Below are positions 47,502 through 58,262 of a stretch of 64,000 nucleotides of DNA, in pieces; within the stretch, counting starts at the first letter, position 1; every line of letters starts with the position of its first letter. A model generated the notes under the pieces. The model was not told the origin of the DNA, searched no databases, and saw only the letters and a list, made by a program, of their open reading frames with translations. The DNA lies in the NCBI RefSeq assembly GCF_018812025.1, contig NC_063050.1, positions 9,053,539-9,117,538 on the forward strand, written 5' to 3'. This DNA is from Megalobrama amblycephala. Its lineage: Eukaryota; Chordata; Actinopteri; Cypriniformes; Xenocyprididae. The position numbers and the translations under genes were made by a program.

Positions 47502-49078
47502 TAGGCAGGGATGAGGCACGATGACAGGCAGTTGAAATGTAAGTTGCTTCTTTATTAGTAAGTAGACTTCTTTATTGAAATGTTGTTCCGAACAACAGCA
47601 CAGGTTGCGAGTGTAATTTCATGCAGCATTATAATCATTATGTTAATAATCTGACTAGATCATTTGTTTTCCTCTTGCAGTCTCCAAATGTAATGCTCTT
47701 TAATATCTGTTATGCTGTTATTCTGATGTAGTGAATGACAGAAAAGTGTGAATTGTACAATGAGAGCATTATTTTTTTCTGCCTTTTATTGGAAACATGA
47801 ACAATCCTGATACTTAAAGGTGCAATAGGACATTTTTTTGGAGAGCAAGTAGCAAGATAGCTTTCAATTCATATTATCCCACCCTCCCTTTTAGAGCGTC
47901 TTAAAGCCACGCCTCCTCCAAAACACATGAAGGCACACACACACAGCTGCTCTCGGCGAAGCATCACAAGAGATGGCTTTAAGCTACCTCATGTCTCAAA
48001 GCACATAACATTATAATAATAATGAACATACGTAAACAACTTAGAGAGTTTGTACCTGACTGCTGCAGATTAAATTCAGTGTTGATACTGTTGACACAGA
48101 AGTCTGAGGATGTGAACAGCTTCGGTTAAAGTGTCACGGGTTGCCATCTCTTAGTTACGGTAGTTATGGTGTGAACGCAGCATAAGCTCATTGTTTTGAT
48201 TCGGTAGGAACTGTAAAATGTGGCTGCTGTTTGTTTGCGGTGCTCTGTGACTGATGTCTTCCTACATAAACTTTTTTTTTAATTACACTTCGAACAAACA
48301 AAGTAAATGTACAGTGCAAATTTGCATTGACATTGTATTATTTCATTCAGACCGAATATAATGATTGAATGAACATTTTATGGTCCTATGCCTTCCACAG
48401 ACGATGTATACCCTAGTGAAAAAAAAGTATACTTTATTGTATTTTAAATATATCCCTTTTTCTATAGTACACTGCAAATATACTAACAAAAAATGTACTA
48501 TCATTAAATATATAAAAAGTATATTAGTATCATATTTTCACAATGCAACTTTTAACACACTTTAAAATAATTGTACTTTAGTATATTTTCTAAAAAATAT
48601 ATTTTAGAAAAATATACTTGAAGTGTAAGTTCAGTTTATTTTTTAAAAGTGTATTTATTTGCACTTTATAAAATATATATTTGAGGTATATTTTAAGTGT
48701 GCTGAAAATGATCATTGTAACAATGCACTGAAAGTATATTTAAAAAATACATTATTTAATATCCTGAAGTTGTAGTGTATCTAATGTTAAATTTGAGTAT
48801 ATTTTTTAAGTTTACTTCGTCATCCTTGGAATTCATTATATTACTTGTGCTATTTATTTCAGTATGAATGCATTATAAGCCCATTTAGTATATGCAGTGT
48901 AGCCTATACAATTTCCAAATATGTGTAAATGTTTATTAATTTTACACTGGCAGAATCATTTTACAATCGTACACACAAATCTATATTAAACAACACACCA
49001 GCAGCACAAGTAATGTGAAAAAATATGTCGAGTGATTAAACTTATCGGAATTCAAATGTCTCTTCAACTTGGTCTGTG

Positions 49079-49132
49079 ACCAATCAGATTTTGTTGCTCA
49101 CTGCCTTCAGCCAATCAGAGCTGCTGACGTCA
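49079..49132 (+). promoter_or_regulatory. CCAAT and CRE cluster in a transposon
   Basis: CCAAT near 49080 and at 49111-49115, then the CRE palindrome TGACGTCA at 49125-49132, upstream of a short ATG exon at 49310. Looks like a pol II promoter carried by the element. Confidence 0.35.
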
Positions 49133-49309
49133 CGGTCGTCGTCTGAATCCCCTCGCTCAGTCACTCAGGTGAAGTATAATGTCGCAATGTATAATTTATG
49201 TAATAAAACACTGAAAGTGCAATACATCGCTCAATCTTGGGGATTCTGACCAGTTCAATCAAGTGACATCGCAGACTGACCGTGATGGCGACGACAACCG
49301 GCTAATCTA

Positions 49310-49750
49310 ATGGCCTACGCGATCCTGAAAGAACCGGAGAAAAGTGCTGCTATTGGGACGTGAGTTGTAGTCTACCAGTTAACAAACTTGTGTGGTGGTT
49401 TATGGCACATGTTTGTATGCAGCACCAAAACATTCATATGATTGGTCAAATCGGCCCGTATTCTGTACGATATTAATTCATAAAGTGTTTTATGCTTGAC
49501 TATGTACCGAAAACAATATCGACATGCCATACTGATACAGTTCCCTGCTGCTAATCCTCATTTACTGTTCAAAAATAGTATTGGTTCAATGTAGGATTTA
49601 GACAGACTATTGTAAACGTGAATAAAGAGTTGAACATGCTGTCTTATATCTTTGTAATATTCTGTCAACAGATGCTGTTCTTCACGAGTCTCTGCGGTCA
49701 TCATTGTGCCATCAGACACCATGAGAAGCTCATCAGAAAATGGAATATAA
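49310..49750 (+). CDS. Possible two-exon mini-gene inside a transposon, not recognised
   Basis: Exon 1 (49310-49359) starts MAYAILKEPEKSAAIG and ends at a consensus GTGAGT. Exon 2 starts after TCTGTCAACAG (49661-49671), keeps phase and stops at TAA 49748-49750, giving about 42 residues. No family recognised. It may be a first exon captured from a host gene. Splicing is inferred only. Confidence 0.2.
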
Positions 49751-50016
49751 TGTGTGATTTGTATTTGTGTATAGAGGGTCACCATGGTCCAATTTTTTTT
49801 TTCTTTAATGAAAAACATGGTAAGTTTTGCTGAATCTAAGTTTAAATAAAAACTATTGGATTTGTCAATGAAATATGTCTCTTCATTAGTGATGTTGTTA
49901 CATTTTATTTATTTTAATGGCCTTAAAAAAAAGCATTCAACTTTGGGAAAATGTGTTAAACTGTATTTAAATAGTAGCACAACTGTATTGTGTGAGATTA
50001 TGTAATTCAAAGTACA

Positions 50017-50096
50017 GTCGTCAACATTTGAAGTGGATCAAAAAAGTTAGGACAACTTTGATTAAAGGTTTTGATCTGCTTCAAATGTTGACTATA
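50017..50096. repeat. Short hairpin MITE-like repeat
   Basis: GTCAACATTTGAAG and the inverse CTTCAAATGTTGAC bracket about 50 bases, with GATCAAAA/TTTTGATC continuing the arms. Confidence 0.6.
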
Positions 50097-51041
50097 TTAT
50101 ACAAAGTATAAGTAATAACAAAGTGTATTGTTATTGACTGCAAAGTGTGTAATGTTTAATATTTGGAATAAGCCAAAGGTACTGAGCATACAGTATATAC
50201 TATTACCTGTAAAATAATATATTCAGCATATATTGCTTGTGTTTTCTGAAGACACTCGTAATTATTTTGTAATGTACTTAAATCACAAATAAAGTGTACT
50301 TATAACACAAAGTGTACTCATAACAGAAATAAAGTATACTTATAACAAAAATAAAATTATACTTATAACAGAAATAAAGTATACTTATAATACAATGTAT
50401 ATTATAACAAAAAATATACTTTTAACACAAATAAAGTACACTTTAATATCACTAATCAAGCATGTAATTAGTCCCTACACAGACATATACTTAAAGTGTA
50501 CTAAGTATACTTGAAGTTGTTCCAATTTAGCACACATAAGTATACTAAATATACTTAAAGTTGTATTTTAATACTACTTGATTTCAAGTTAAATATACTT
50601 AGTACAAAATTAGTTGTTTCAAAATAGCACACTTTAAATGAACTAATCATTAACACACTTGAAATATACTAATAATTAGTCTTGCTGCAAGTATACTTAG
50701 TATACTTTTTTTTCACTAGGGTACTTATAAAAATACATTTAGACCGTTTAACATAGTGATTGCTATCAGAATATGAGGAGACTTTCAAGCAGTATAACAA
50801 AAAAATTTCCGAAGAGAATTACCTACTGCACCTTTAAGGTTAAAAACATTAATAATCTAAATGAAGTAAGATTCATACGTGATACAAAGCATAACGAAAA
50901 ACACACTTCAGTGATCACACACTTTTACATCAATTCATTAACCTTTTACTTCCATTTTTGCCCATTCATCTATAAAATGATCCCCAAATGACTTCAGTCA
51001 CATATCATCATGGCACTCCTGTCAATCATTTAGGGCTCCGC

Positions 51042-54000
51042 CTACAAAGAGATGCATAAAGGCTGTAATATTTGCTGTGTGTTCAAAACATTACAGCCTC
51101 TTGTTGTTATGCTGATTAAGAAAGAAAGAAAGTGAAAACATTAATAATGATGTCTAAATAAAAGCATCAAGAATATTAGTCATGATATAAGATTAATAGG
51201 TTGGGTTTTTCTCAGTCTTGTAAGTATTCTTACTTACCGGAAGATTTTCATAGACAGACGAGTTCAGTTCGGGTTTACAATCATCAAGTTGATCAGCCTT
51301 TATGAATGAAGAGACAAAGTAAAAACAGGAGTGTGTTATTTAAATTCCATATACTTAAAGGTGCCCTAGATTCAAAAATTGAATTTATCTTGGCATAGTT
51401 GAATAACAAGAGTTCAGTACATGGAAAAGACATACAGTGAGTCTCAAACCCCATTGTTTCCTCCTTCTTATATAAATCTCATTTGTTTAAAAGACCTCCG
51501 AAGAACAGGCGAATCTCAACATAACACTGACTGTTACGTAACAGTCGGGGTGTACGCCCCCAATATTTGCATATGCCAGCTCATGATCAAGGCATTACAC
51601 AAGCCAGTATTAACGTCTGGATCTGTGCACAGATGAAGCATCAGACTAGGTAAGCAAGAACAACAGCGAAAAATGGCAGATGGAGCAATAATAACTGACA
51701 TAATCCATGATAGCATGATATTTTTACTGATATTTGTAATTTGTCTTTCTAAATGTTTCGTTAGCATGTTGCTAATGTACTGTTAAATGAGGTTAAAGTT
51801 ACCATCGTTTCTTACTGTATTCACGGAGACAAGAGCCGTCGCTATTTTCATTTTTAAACACAAAAACATAACTTCATTCTTTATAAATCTCTCCAACAGT
51901 GTAGCATTAGCCGTTAGCCATGGAGCATATCCTCAAACTCATTCAGAATAAATGTAAACATCCAAATAAATACTTTACTCACATAATTCGAAGCATGCAT
52001 ACAGCATGCATGACGAACATCTTGTAAAGATCCATTTGAGGGTTATATTAGCTGTGTGAACTTTGTAAATGTGCTGTAATATAATCGAGAGCTCGTGTGG
52101 CAGGGAGCACGCGATTTAAGGGGGCGGCGCGCTGCCTAAATCAGTGCATTGTTAATGATGCCCCAAAATAGGCAGTTAAAAAAATTAATTAAAAAAAAAT
52201 CTATGGGGTATTTTGAGCTGAAACTTCACAGACACATTCAGGAGACACCTTAGACTTATATTACATCTTGTGAAAAAGCATTCTTGGGCACCTTTAATCA
52301 AAAGACATTTGATATTTTCACACTGACATTGAGAAGCGTTGGATTCTCATACACAGGTTCACTCAATTCAACATCACAAGCTTTGTGTCTGTCATGATGA
52401 GGTCTGGAATCAACCATCTGTGCCATTAAAAGAAAAAAAATATAGAATAGAGAGAAAATTAAAAAATGTATATAAACAACTCATTAAATAAAGTCACAAC
52501 TACATTTAAACTTTCACTTTTAGTTAGAAATGAATGTATCTGATCAGTAAACTACTGATAACCAAATAAATTGTTCTCACCTGAGACTCCTGTGTGTCAT
52601 TTCTATTTTTCATCCACCTGATTCCCCTTTAAAGACAATGATTTGACACAATTACAACCAATCTGAACTTATGTGATGTTCAATACACAATTATGATTTT
52701 GAACTAATGAGGTTTCTCTAGGACGTGACACTGCCGTTCTGAATGTGATGAAATCTGGTGTATCTTCAGGATTTACTGCAGTAAAGATGTGAGCTTCAGA
52801 CTTCCTCATTCAATAACTAACTGAGTAGCTGTCAGTGTGGAAAGAGAGGATGGAAAATTGGAAATTTTGCTTTGGCTCACTTTCATCATGACGTCTCGCT
52901 GAATTCACAACCTTCTGACTCAGTCACTCATTCACACACACTACATAGTACCACAGACACATATCTTACCAAACCAGCATCATGATGATCACTGCAGCTC
53001 CACAAACCACTCCAATGGATATGTATAATATCACCAGAAGTCCTACAAAAGAGTAAAACATCTGAACAGATTAATTTTCTTCAATTTAGAAAGAGTAATG
53101 CAAGTAAATGAGCTGCTCTACCTTTAACAGTCACAGTTACAGCGTCTGATCTCTGAGATCCATGTTGATTGTGAGCCTGACAGTAGAAGCGTCCACTCTG
53201 TAGTGCACTGAAACTCTGTCCAGATCCAACAGCTGAGCTTTCATTCTCCTTAAACCAGCTGAAGTTCAGAGCAGGAGGGTTTGAATCACTGCTGCAAATC
53301 AGAGTCACTGAATCTCCTGACACTGTTTCACCAGGTCCATTTATCAACACTGAGACGTTCCTGGGAGGATCTGAAACAGACAAAAGAAACTATATTCATA
53401 TTTTGGGATTGTTAATCCACTAGTTTGTTTGTTGAAGCATTATTAACTCACACATGACGTTTAAAGTCACAGCATCAGAGTATTTCTCTCCATGTTCATT
53501 GATGGATCTGCACTTGTATTCTCCACTGTCATCAGATCTGATCTTTGAGATGTTGTAGATTCTTCCAGATCCTACAAACGTTCCTCCTTTAAACCAGCTG
53601 AAGTTCAGAGCAGGAGGGTTTGAATCACTGCTGCAGATCAGAGTCAATGAATCTCCTGACACTATTTCACCAGATGGACTGATGGACACTGAGACACTCT
53701 TTGGAGGATCTAAAAGGGACAAAAAATAAATCCTTAAATCATCTAATTGAAATATAATTTCCAGTTTTTAAAAAGAGCAAAACATGAACAGAGGTGTGAA
53801 GTCCAGGTTCAGAAAGTAAAAGTCAAGCAAAGAGAAAAGATGATCAGGTGGTATTGCTTAATCCAAAGTATTTCTCAAAAGTCATTCTGTTTTAAAATAA
53901 AAATAACTAAATAAAATAATAAAAAAAACTCTCTCTCATTTAGACACACAGACATCAAGAATCAGCCTTTGAATCTCAACAACGGTGAGAATAATAAAGC

Positions 54001-55026
54001 ATGTTCCAGTGCATTCTGGGTGCCACCAATCAAAATTTATCTGTGGTTCCCATCATGCATTGCTGCATCAATAAATTATGAGCTGAACTGTCTTAGTGAC
54101 TTTTTAGTAATGCTAATCATTAACTGCCAAAGTCACATGAATCACTGAAATTTTTAAACGTTTCGAAACACTTATGACATAAGTTACTAAAATCGCGTGA
54201 TTGTGGCAGTGCTCCGAACCACTGATTTGAAACTAAATATTTGTAAAGCTTTGAAGCTTCATGAAGCAGTGTTTTGAAATCACCCATCACCACAACTTTT
54301 AAGAAATCCTTCAGATTATATTGATAAAGCTGATCTTCTGCTGTAGATTCACAGTGCTGCTGTAATCAATAATGTAAATCTAACTCAGAGATTGGGCTCT
54401 AAATGAGTTCAGTGATTCAGGTCAAATAATGATTATGTGAAAACATAACCAACACCACCTGATCATCTTTTATATTTGCTTGTCTGGCTGTTATAACTCA
54501 GTTACAGCATCCAAACAAAATCTAATATTAAAACGTCAAGGGTCAAGAGCCCAACCAAAGCAAACACCGATCACCGTAATGGCGACTTAAAAGTTGTGAT
54601 TTTTCTCCTTTGGTGATTCTGCTTGTTATCATCAGGTATCTTCAATAATGGTCAATCATCACTCAATTAATCACTTAATTATCTCATTAACTTTAACACT
54701 GCTTCAGTGTTTATTTAACACTCTTATTTTAACACTTTAACCCCTTAAGCCCTAAGTGTCCTGCCGGCGGGACACCACCCCCCACAAACAAATCCATAAT
54801 CAAATTACTAAGCAACCACTGACAGGAATAACACAAAATAGGTAACATTTTAAAGCTTAGAAACTCAGCTTTTTTAATGCATCCAACCAAAACAAATTAA
54901 TAATCATATTTTACAAAACTCCTGCTTAGATAATCACAAAATAGGTGTCATTTAAAAGCTTAGAGTCTGAACTTTACAATGAATGTAGCCAATTTGATTA
55001 ACTCCTAAGTACTGCTGAGTTATTTA

Positions 55027-55090
<64 letters not shown>

Positions 55091-55803
55091 TCATAATTTA
55101 GGATTTTTTTTTACTATGTACTCCAATGTGTCAAAAGCATCATACAGCTCAGATAATAATGTGTTTATGTCATTGGAAAGGTCTCATGGAGTAGAATACA
55201 ACGAGTGTAGTTGTTTTGGGCTTTGACTAAACTTGAGTGAGTTTTTGTATGTGAAGCCCCGCAAGACCCATATGTAAATAATAAACCGATGCAGCAGTTA
55301 CGTCACGTTTTCACACGTAACATCAAGACACATGCTCTGATTATGGAAAATTCATACATCATTATTATTCTCATTATTAAAATGAGATCAACATCGGCAT
55401 AATCCAATAAGCCGATCATGAGATACTGATCACGCAATTATGACACATAAAACCCCACAGGCGCACAAATGCTAACTAAAACTAAAATGTAGCTATCACT
55501 TGGAATTTTAGCTTATATCTTCATGAAACATGGATAGATTATAGAAAATAATTACTTTTTAATTAGTGGATTCTACCAATTGAAATGAGTCCAAAATTCA
55601 CAAAATCCAATGCATTGGTTACAAATTACTCCACATGAAAGAACGATTTAAAAAAAAATGGCCATCAGGGGGTGCCAATGGATAAACAAAAAGGCTACCT
55701 TGGTTCCAAATGCTGTAACTTTTGACTACTTTTTCACTACGAAATTTGATCCAGATACAGATCACATATAGGGGAACATCGCCAAAAATTTGAATGTACA
55801 AAT

Positions 55804-55887
<84 letters not shown>

Positions 55888-57813
55888 TTTCAAATGTTTC
55901 CTTTCAAACAATACCAACTTTTTGACTCTCCTTGCTAGAGTTTTGGAGTTATGAGTCTTTACGTTTTTGTGTGTCACTCAGAAAAAGAAGAAAAAAAAAA
56001 AACTCTGAAAATACCCTCAGGGCTTAAGGGGTTAATACTCTGGTTAATACTCTGGAGTATGGTCTCACATATACTGCCACAAGAGTTAATTTAACATTGG
56101 AGTTCATGAACTCAGCCAGCTGATTTCACTAATTAGTTCTACCTCCTGGCTGAACAACTGTGCTAATTAGCAAATCCAGGTGATTGGAACACAATACTGA
56201 CAAGTTTGTTTGTTGAATCATCGTTAACTCACACATGACGTTTAAAGTCAAAGCATCAGAGTATTTCTCTCCATGTTCATTTCTGGATCTGCACTTGTAT
56301 TCTCCACTGTCATCAGAACTGATCTTTGAGATGTTGAAGATTCTTCCAGATCCTACAAACGTTCCTCCTTTAAACCAGCTGAAGTTTAGAGCAGGAGGAT
56401 TTGAATCACTGCTGCAGATCAGAGTCACTGAATCTCCTGACACTATTTCACCAGATGGACTGATGGACACTGAGACACTCTTTGGAGGATCTAACACAGA
56501 CAAAACATTTATATCATTGACAATCACAATAAAGTAGAGATGACAGACAATGTTTAGAGGATTTAATTTCATAGTTACTGAACCATCATTAACTCACACA
56601 AGACGTTTAAAGTCACAGCTTCAGAGTATTTCTCTCCATGTTCATTTCTGGATCTGCACTTGTATTCTCCACTGTCATCAGAGCTGATCTTTGATATGTT
56701 GAAGATTCTTCCAGATCCTACAATCGTTCCTCCTTTAAACCAGCTGAAGTTCAGAGCAGGAGGGTTTGAATCACTGCTGCAGATCAGAGTCACTGAATCT
56801 CCTGACACTATTTCACCAGATGGACTGATGGACACGGAGACGTTCTTTGGAGGGTCTAAAAGGGACACACACACACAAAAAAAAAAAAAAATCCTTAAAT
56901 CATCTCATTCAAATATAATCTCCAGTTTTTAAAAAGAACAAATGAATCTGTACTCACACGTGACATTGAGCTGAACAGCAGGAGAGATGTGATTGTGTCC
57001 GTGTACAGCACAGCTATATCTGCCTGCATCCTCTCTTCTGACTGACTGCAGCAGGAGTTCATTGTTTCTGTCTCTTCTCTCAGTTAATGGCTTTGAGTTT
57101 CTGTACCAGATGAATGTTGCTCTGTCAGTCAGAGTGCAGCTGCTTTTACATGTCAGACGGACTGAATCTCCCTCTGTCACTCTCTCAGGAGACTCCACCT
57201 GAAGATCTGAACACAACACACACATTATATCTAGTGCTGCTGTCATACACTGATTATTATTCAACATAATGCACAGAAGAAGAGAGAAACCTCATGAAAG
57301 TCACCTGTGACAGCAAGAGTCACTCCTGGAACACCAGTCCATTTCACATTATCTTTATCAGTGATGAATCTGAAATAGTATTCGTGTGAATCCTTCAGTG
57401 TCACATGACTCAGTCTGATGGTGCAGTTCTGCTGTTTATCTCCCAGATACTGAAGCCTCTGACTGTATTCAGGGTCCTCAGACAGATCTGGATGCTCTCC
57501 ATTAACTTTTTCCAGTGTTTTGGTCCAGAACACTTTCCTGATCTGACGTTCAGTAGGGAATGTATAAGTGCAGTTCATTATCACTGATGAGTTATTTAGT
57601 GCACAGATGTGTGAAGGACTGTAGATCACATTCTCCCTCTGACTACAGACCCCTAAAAAACATTCAAACTGAACAAATTAGCAGCAGCTTGTGCATAAAC
57701 AATGCAGTGTGCAAAACTTCCTGAGCGTTTCTTAAGTGTTGCAGCGACTCACCATGAATCATGATGAGAAAGATCAGAGGAAGTATAGGAGCCTCTCTGA
57801 CTGACATCACCAT
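51042..57813 (-). CDS. CD22-like/Siglec-like receptor, gene D, best preserved
   Basis: Exons on the minus strand: signal peptide 57753-57813 (PLIFLIMIHG); V 57305-57652; C2a 56958-57206; C2b 56598-56855; C2c 56233-56490; C2d 53452-53709; C2e 53122-53370; transmembrane 52970-53042 (ISIGVVCGAAVIIMMLVW); cytoplasmic 52581-52626, 52337-52417, 51238-51297; last exon 51042-51074. All Ig exons are open and in phase, coding 600 residues up to the first cytoplasmic exon. The V domain has YYFRF then KWTG, the Siglec pattern of an F-strand Arg and a G-strand Trp. The tail has PVYENP and ITIM SVYENL. The donor after exon 52337-52417 is deleted: unspliced reading adds LLNVSVKISNVF and stops, losing the ITIM. 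Likely an inhibitory-type lymphoid receptor by family; ligand unknown. Confidence 0.75.
51238..51297 (-). other. ITIM exon of gene D
   Basis: Twenty codons, phase 0, ending NSSVYENLP, then GTAAGT. Intact, but separated from the upstream cytoplasmic exon by a lost donor site and a 935-bp insertion. Confidence 0.75.
51359..52293. mobile_element. TTAA-flanked piggyBac-like element in gene D
   Basis: Ends AGGTGCCC and GGGCACCT, flanked by TTAA at 51355-51358 and 52294-52297. Gene C has the uninterrupted CATATACTTAATCTAAAGAC at about 38032-38051. 935 bp, no transposase. It contains a donor-like AGACTAGGTAAGC (51643-51655) and an ATGGCAGATGGAGC start nearby, so it may carry splice signals. Confidence 0.85.
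52337..52417 (-). other. Cytoplasmic exon of gene D with deleted splice donor
   Basis: 27 codons starting MVDSRPHHDRHKAC and ending PVYENPT. Genes B and C continue ACG then GTAAAT; here ACG is followed by CTTCTCAATG, which in gene B lies about 54 bases further into the intron. The lost stretch is bounded by short CGTT repeats. Confidence 0.8.
53710..56232. other. C2c-C2d intron of gene D, repeat-filled
   Basis: Contains another diverged copy of the CACTA-like core (about 53830-54720 and 56036-56110), split by the TTAA element listed separately. No exon seen. Confidence 0.5.
54741..56031. mobile_element. TTAA-flanked element with CCCCTTAAGCCCT ends
   Basis: Left CCCCTTAAGCCCTAAGTG and right CAGGGCTTAAGGGG, flanked by TTAA (54737-54740, 56032-56035). 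Contains (TAA)n at 55029-55088 and (A)n(TA)n at 55806-55880. A related terminus stub (CCCCTTAACTATCACGGTCC) is at about 59436. No transposase. Confidence 0.7.
57305..57652 (-). other. V-type Ig exon of gene D
   Basis: 348 bases. Starts GVCSQRENVIYSPSHICAL, has Cys in VIMNCTYTFP, LQYLGDKQQN, YYFRF (candidate sialic-acid-contact Arg) and VKWTG. The only V exon in the array without a stop, truncation or G-strand Trp loss. Confidence 0.8.
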
Positions 57814-58039
57814 AGCAACACCTACAACAAATTTACAGTGGCTTATTTTTCAACTTTAATGTCAGCGTGAAGCAGAAGAATAAATAGTATTTTATTTATC
57901 CAAGAACATCACAGCAACAGTAATTTTTGCACTGCATGAGTTTGTAACTGTCTAACATGTTCCCCGCTCCCTTTTTGATTGACAGCACATCATGGACAGT
58001 ACGATGCTGTCAGAATGATGGCTTTTAATTTCATACTGA

Positions 58040-58262
58040 CAAACTGTTATGAAGCAGAGCACTTGCTGAAGATCAGAAAGCTGACAACAGCTGTGAGACC
58101 GGCTCCTTTATAACTTCCACTTTCCACTGGCACGTGTGACGGGATGACGTTGCACCAATCAAGATTCAACTGAGTTGCACATGGCTTCAGACGCATGCTG
58201 ACGGTGTTCTCCAAAGTGTTGTCATTAACGCAGCGCGAGTTCCCTTGAAAGGGAACCAAACT
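58040..58262. repeat. DIRS terminal-repeat remnant
   Basis: TAACGCAGCGCGAGTTCCCT followed by TGAAAGGGAACC matches the terminal region of DIRS copy 2 (about 26995-27030), with further similarity upstream (GACGGGATGACGTTGCACC). No coding part nearby. Confidence 0.5.

Larger units (their letters stand above)
48411..50721. mobile_element. TA-flanked element with CCCTAGTG termini, nested
   Basis: Ends are CCCTAGTGAAAAAAAAGTAT and its inverse, with TA on each side. Both arms are filled with many variants of AAGTATACTT, giving a striking AGTATACTT periodic texture (48420-48800 and 50280-50710). The centre holds GC-richer sequence with promoter-like and exon-like signals (49110-49750). Confidence 0.6.
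47818..50833. mobile_element. TTAA-flanked element, 3.0 kb
   Basis: Starts AGGTGCAATAGGACATTTTT, ends with inverted CCTACTGCACCT, flanked by TTAA (47814-47817, 50834-50837). Copies 1 and 2 of this flank (about 10290 and 37505) show the uninterrupted TACTTAAGGTTAAAAACA. It contains a further element at 48411-50721. No transposase recognised. Confidence 0.75.

Noticed and set aside
48420..50710. Regular AAGTATACTT texture considered as CRISPR or satellite array
   Set aside because: Units are irregularly spaced, variable in length and bounded by transposon inverted repeats; the DNA is from a vertebrate.
54741..56031. Possible coding gene in the gene D intron
   Set aside because: No open frame with a domain; bounded by inverted ends and TTAA, with microsatellites inside.
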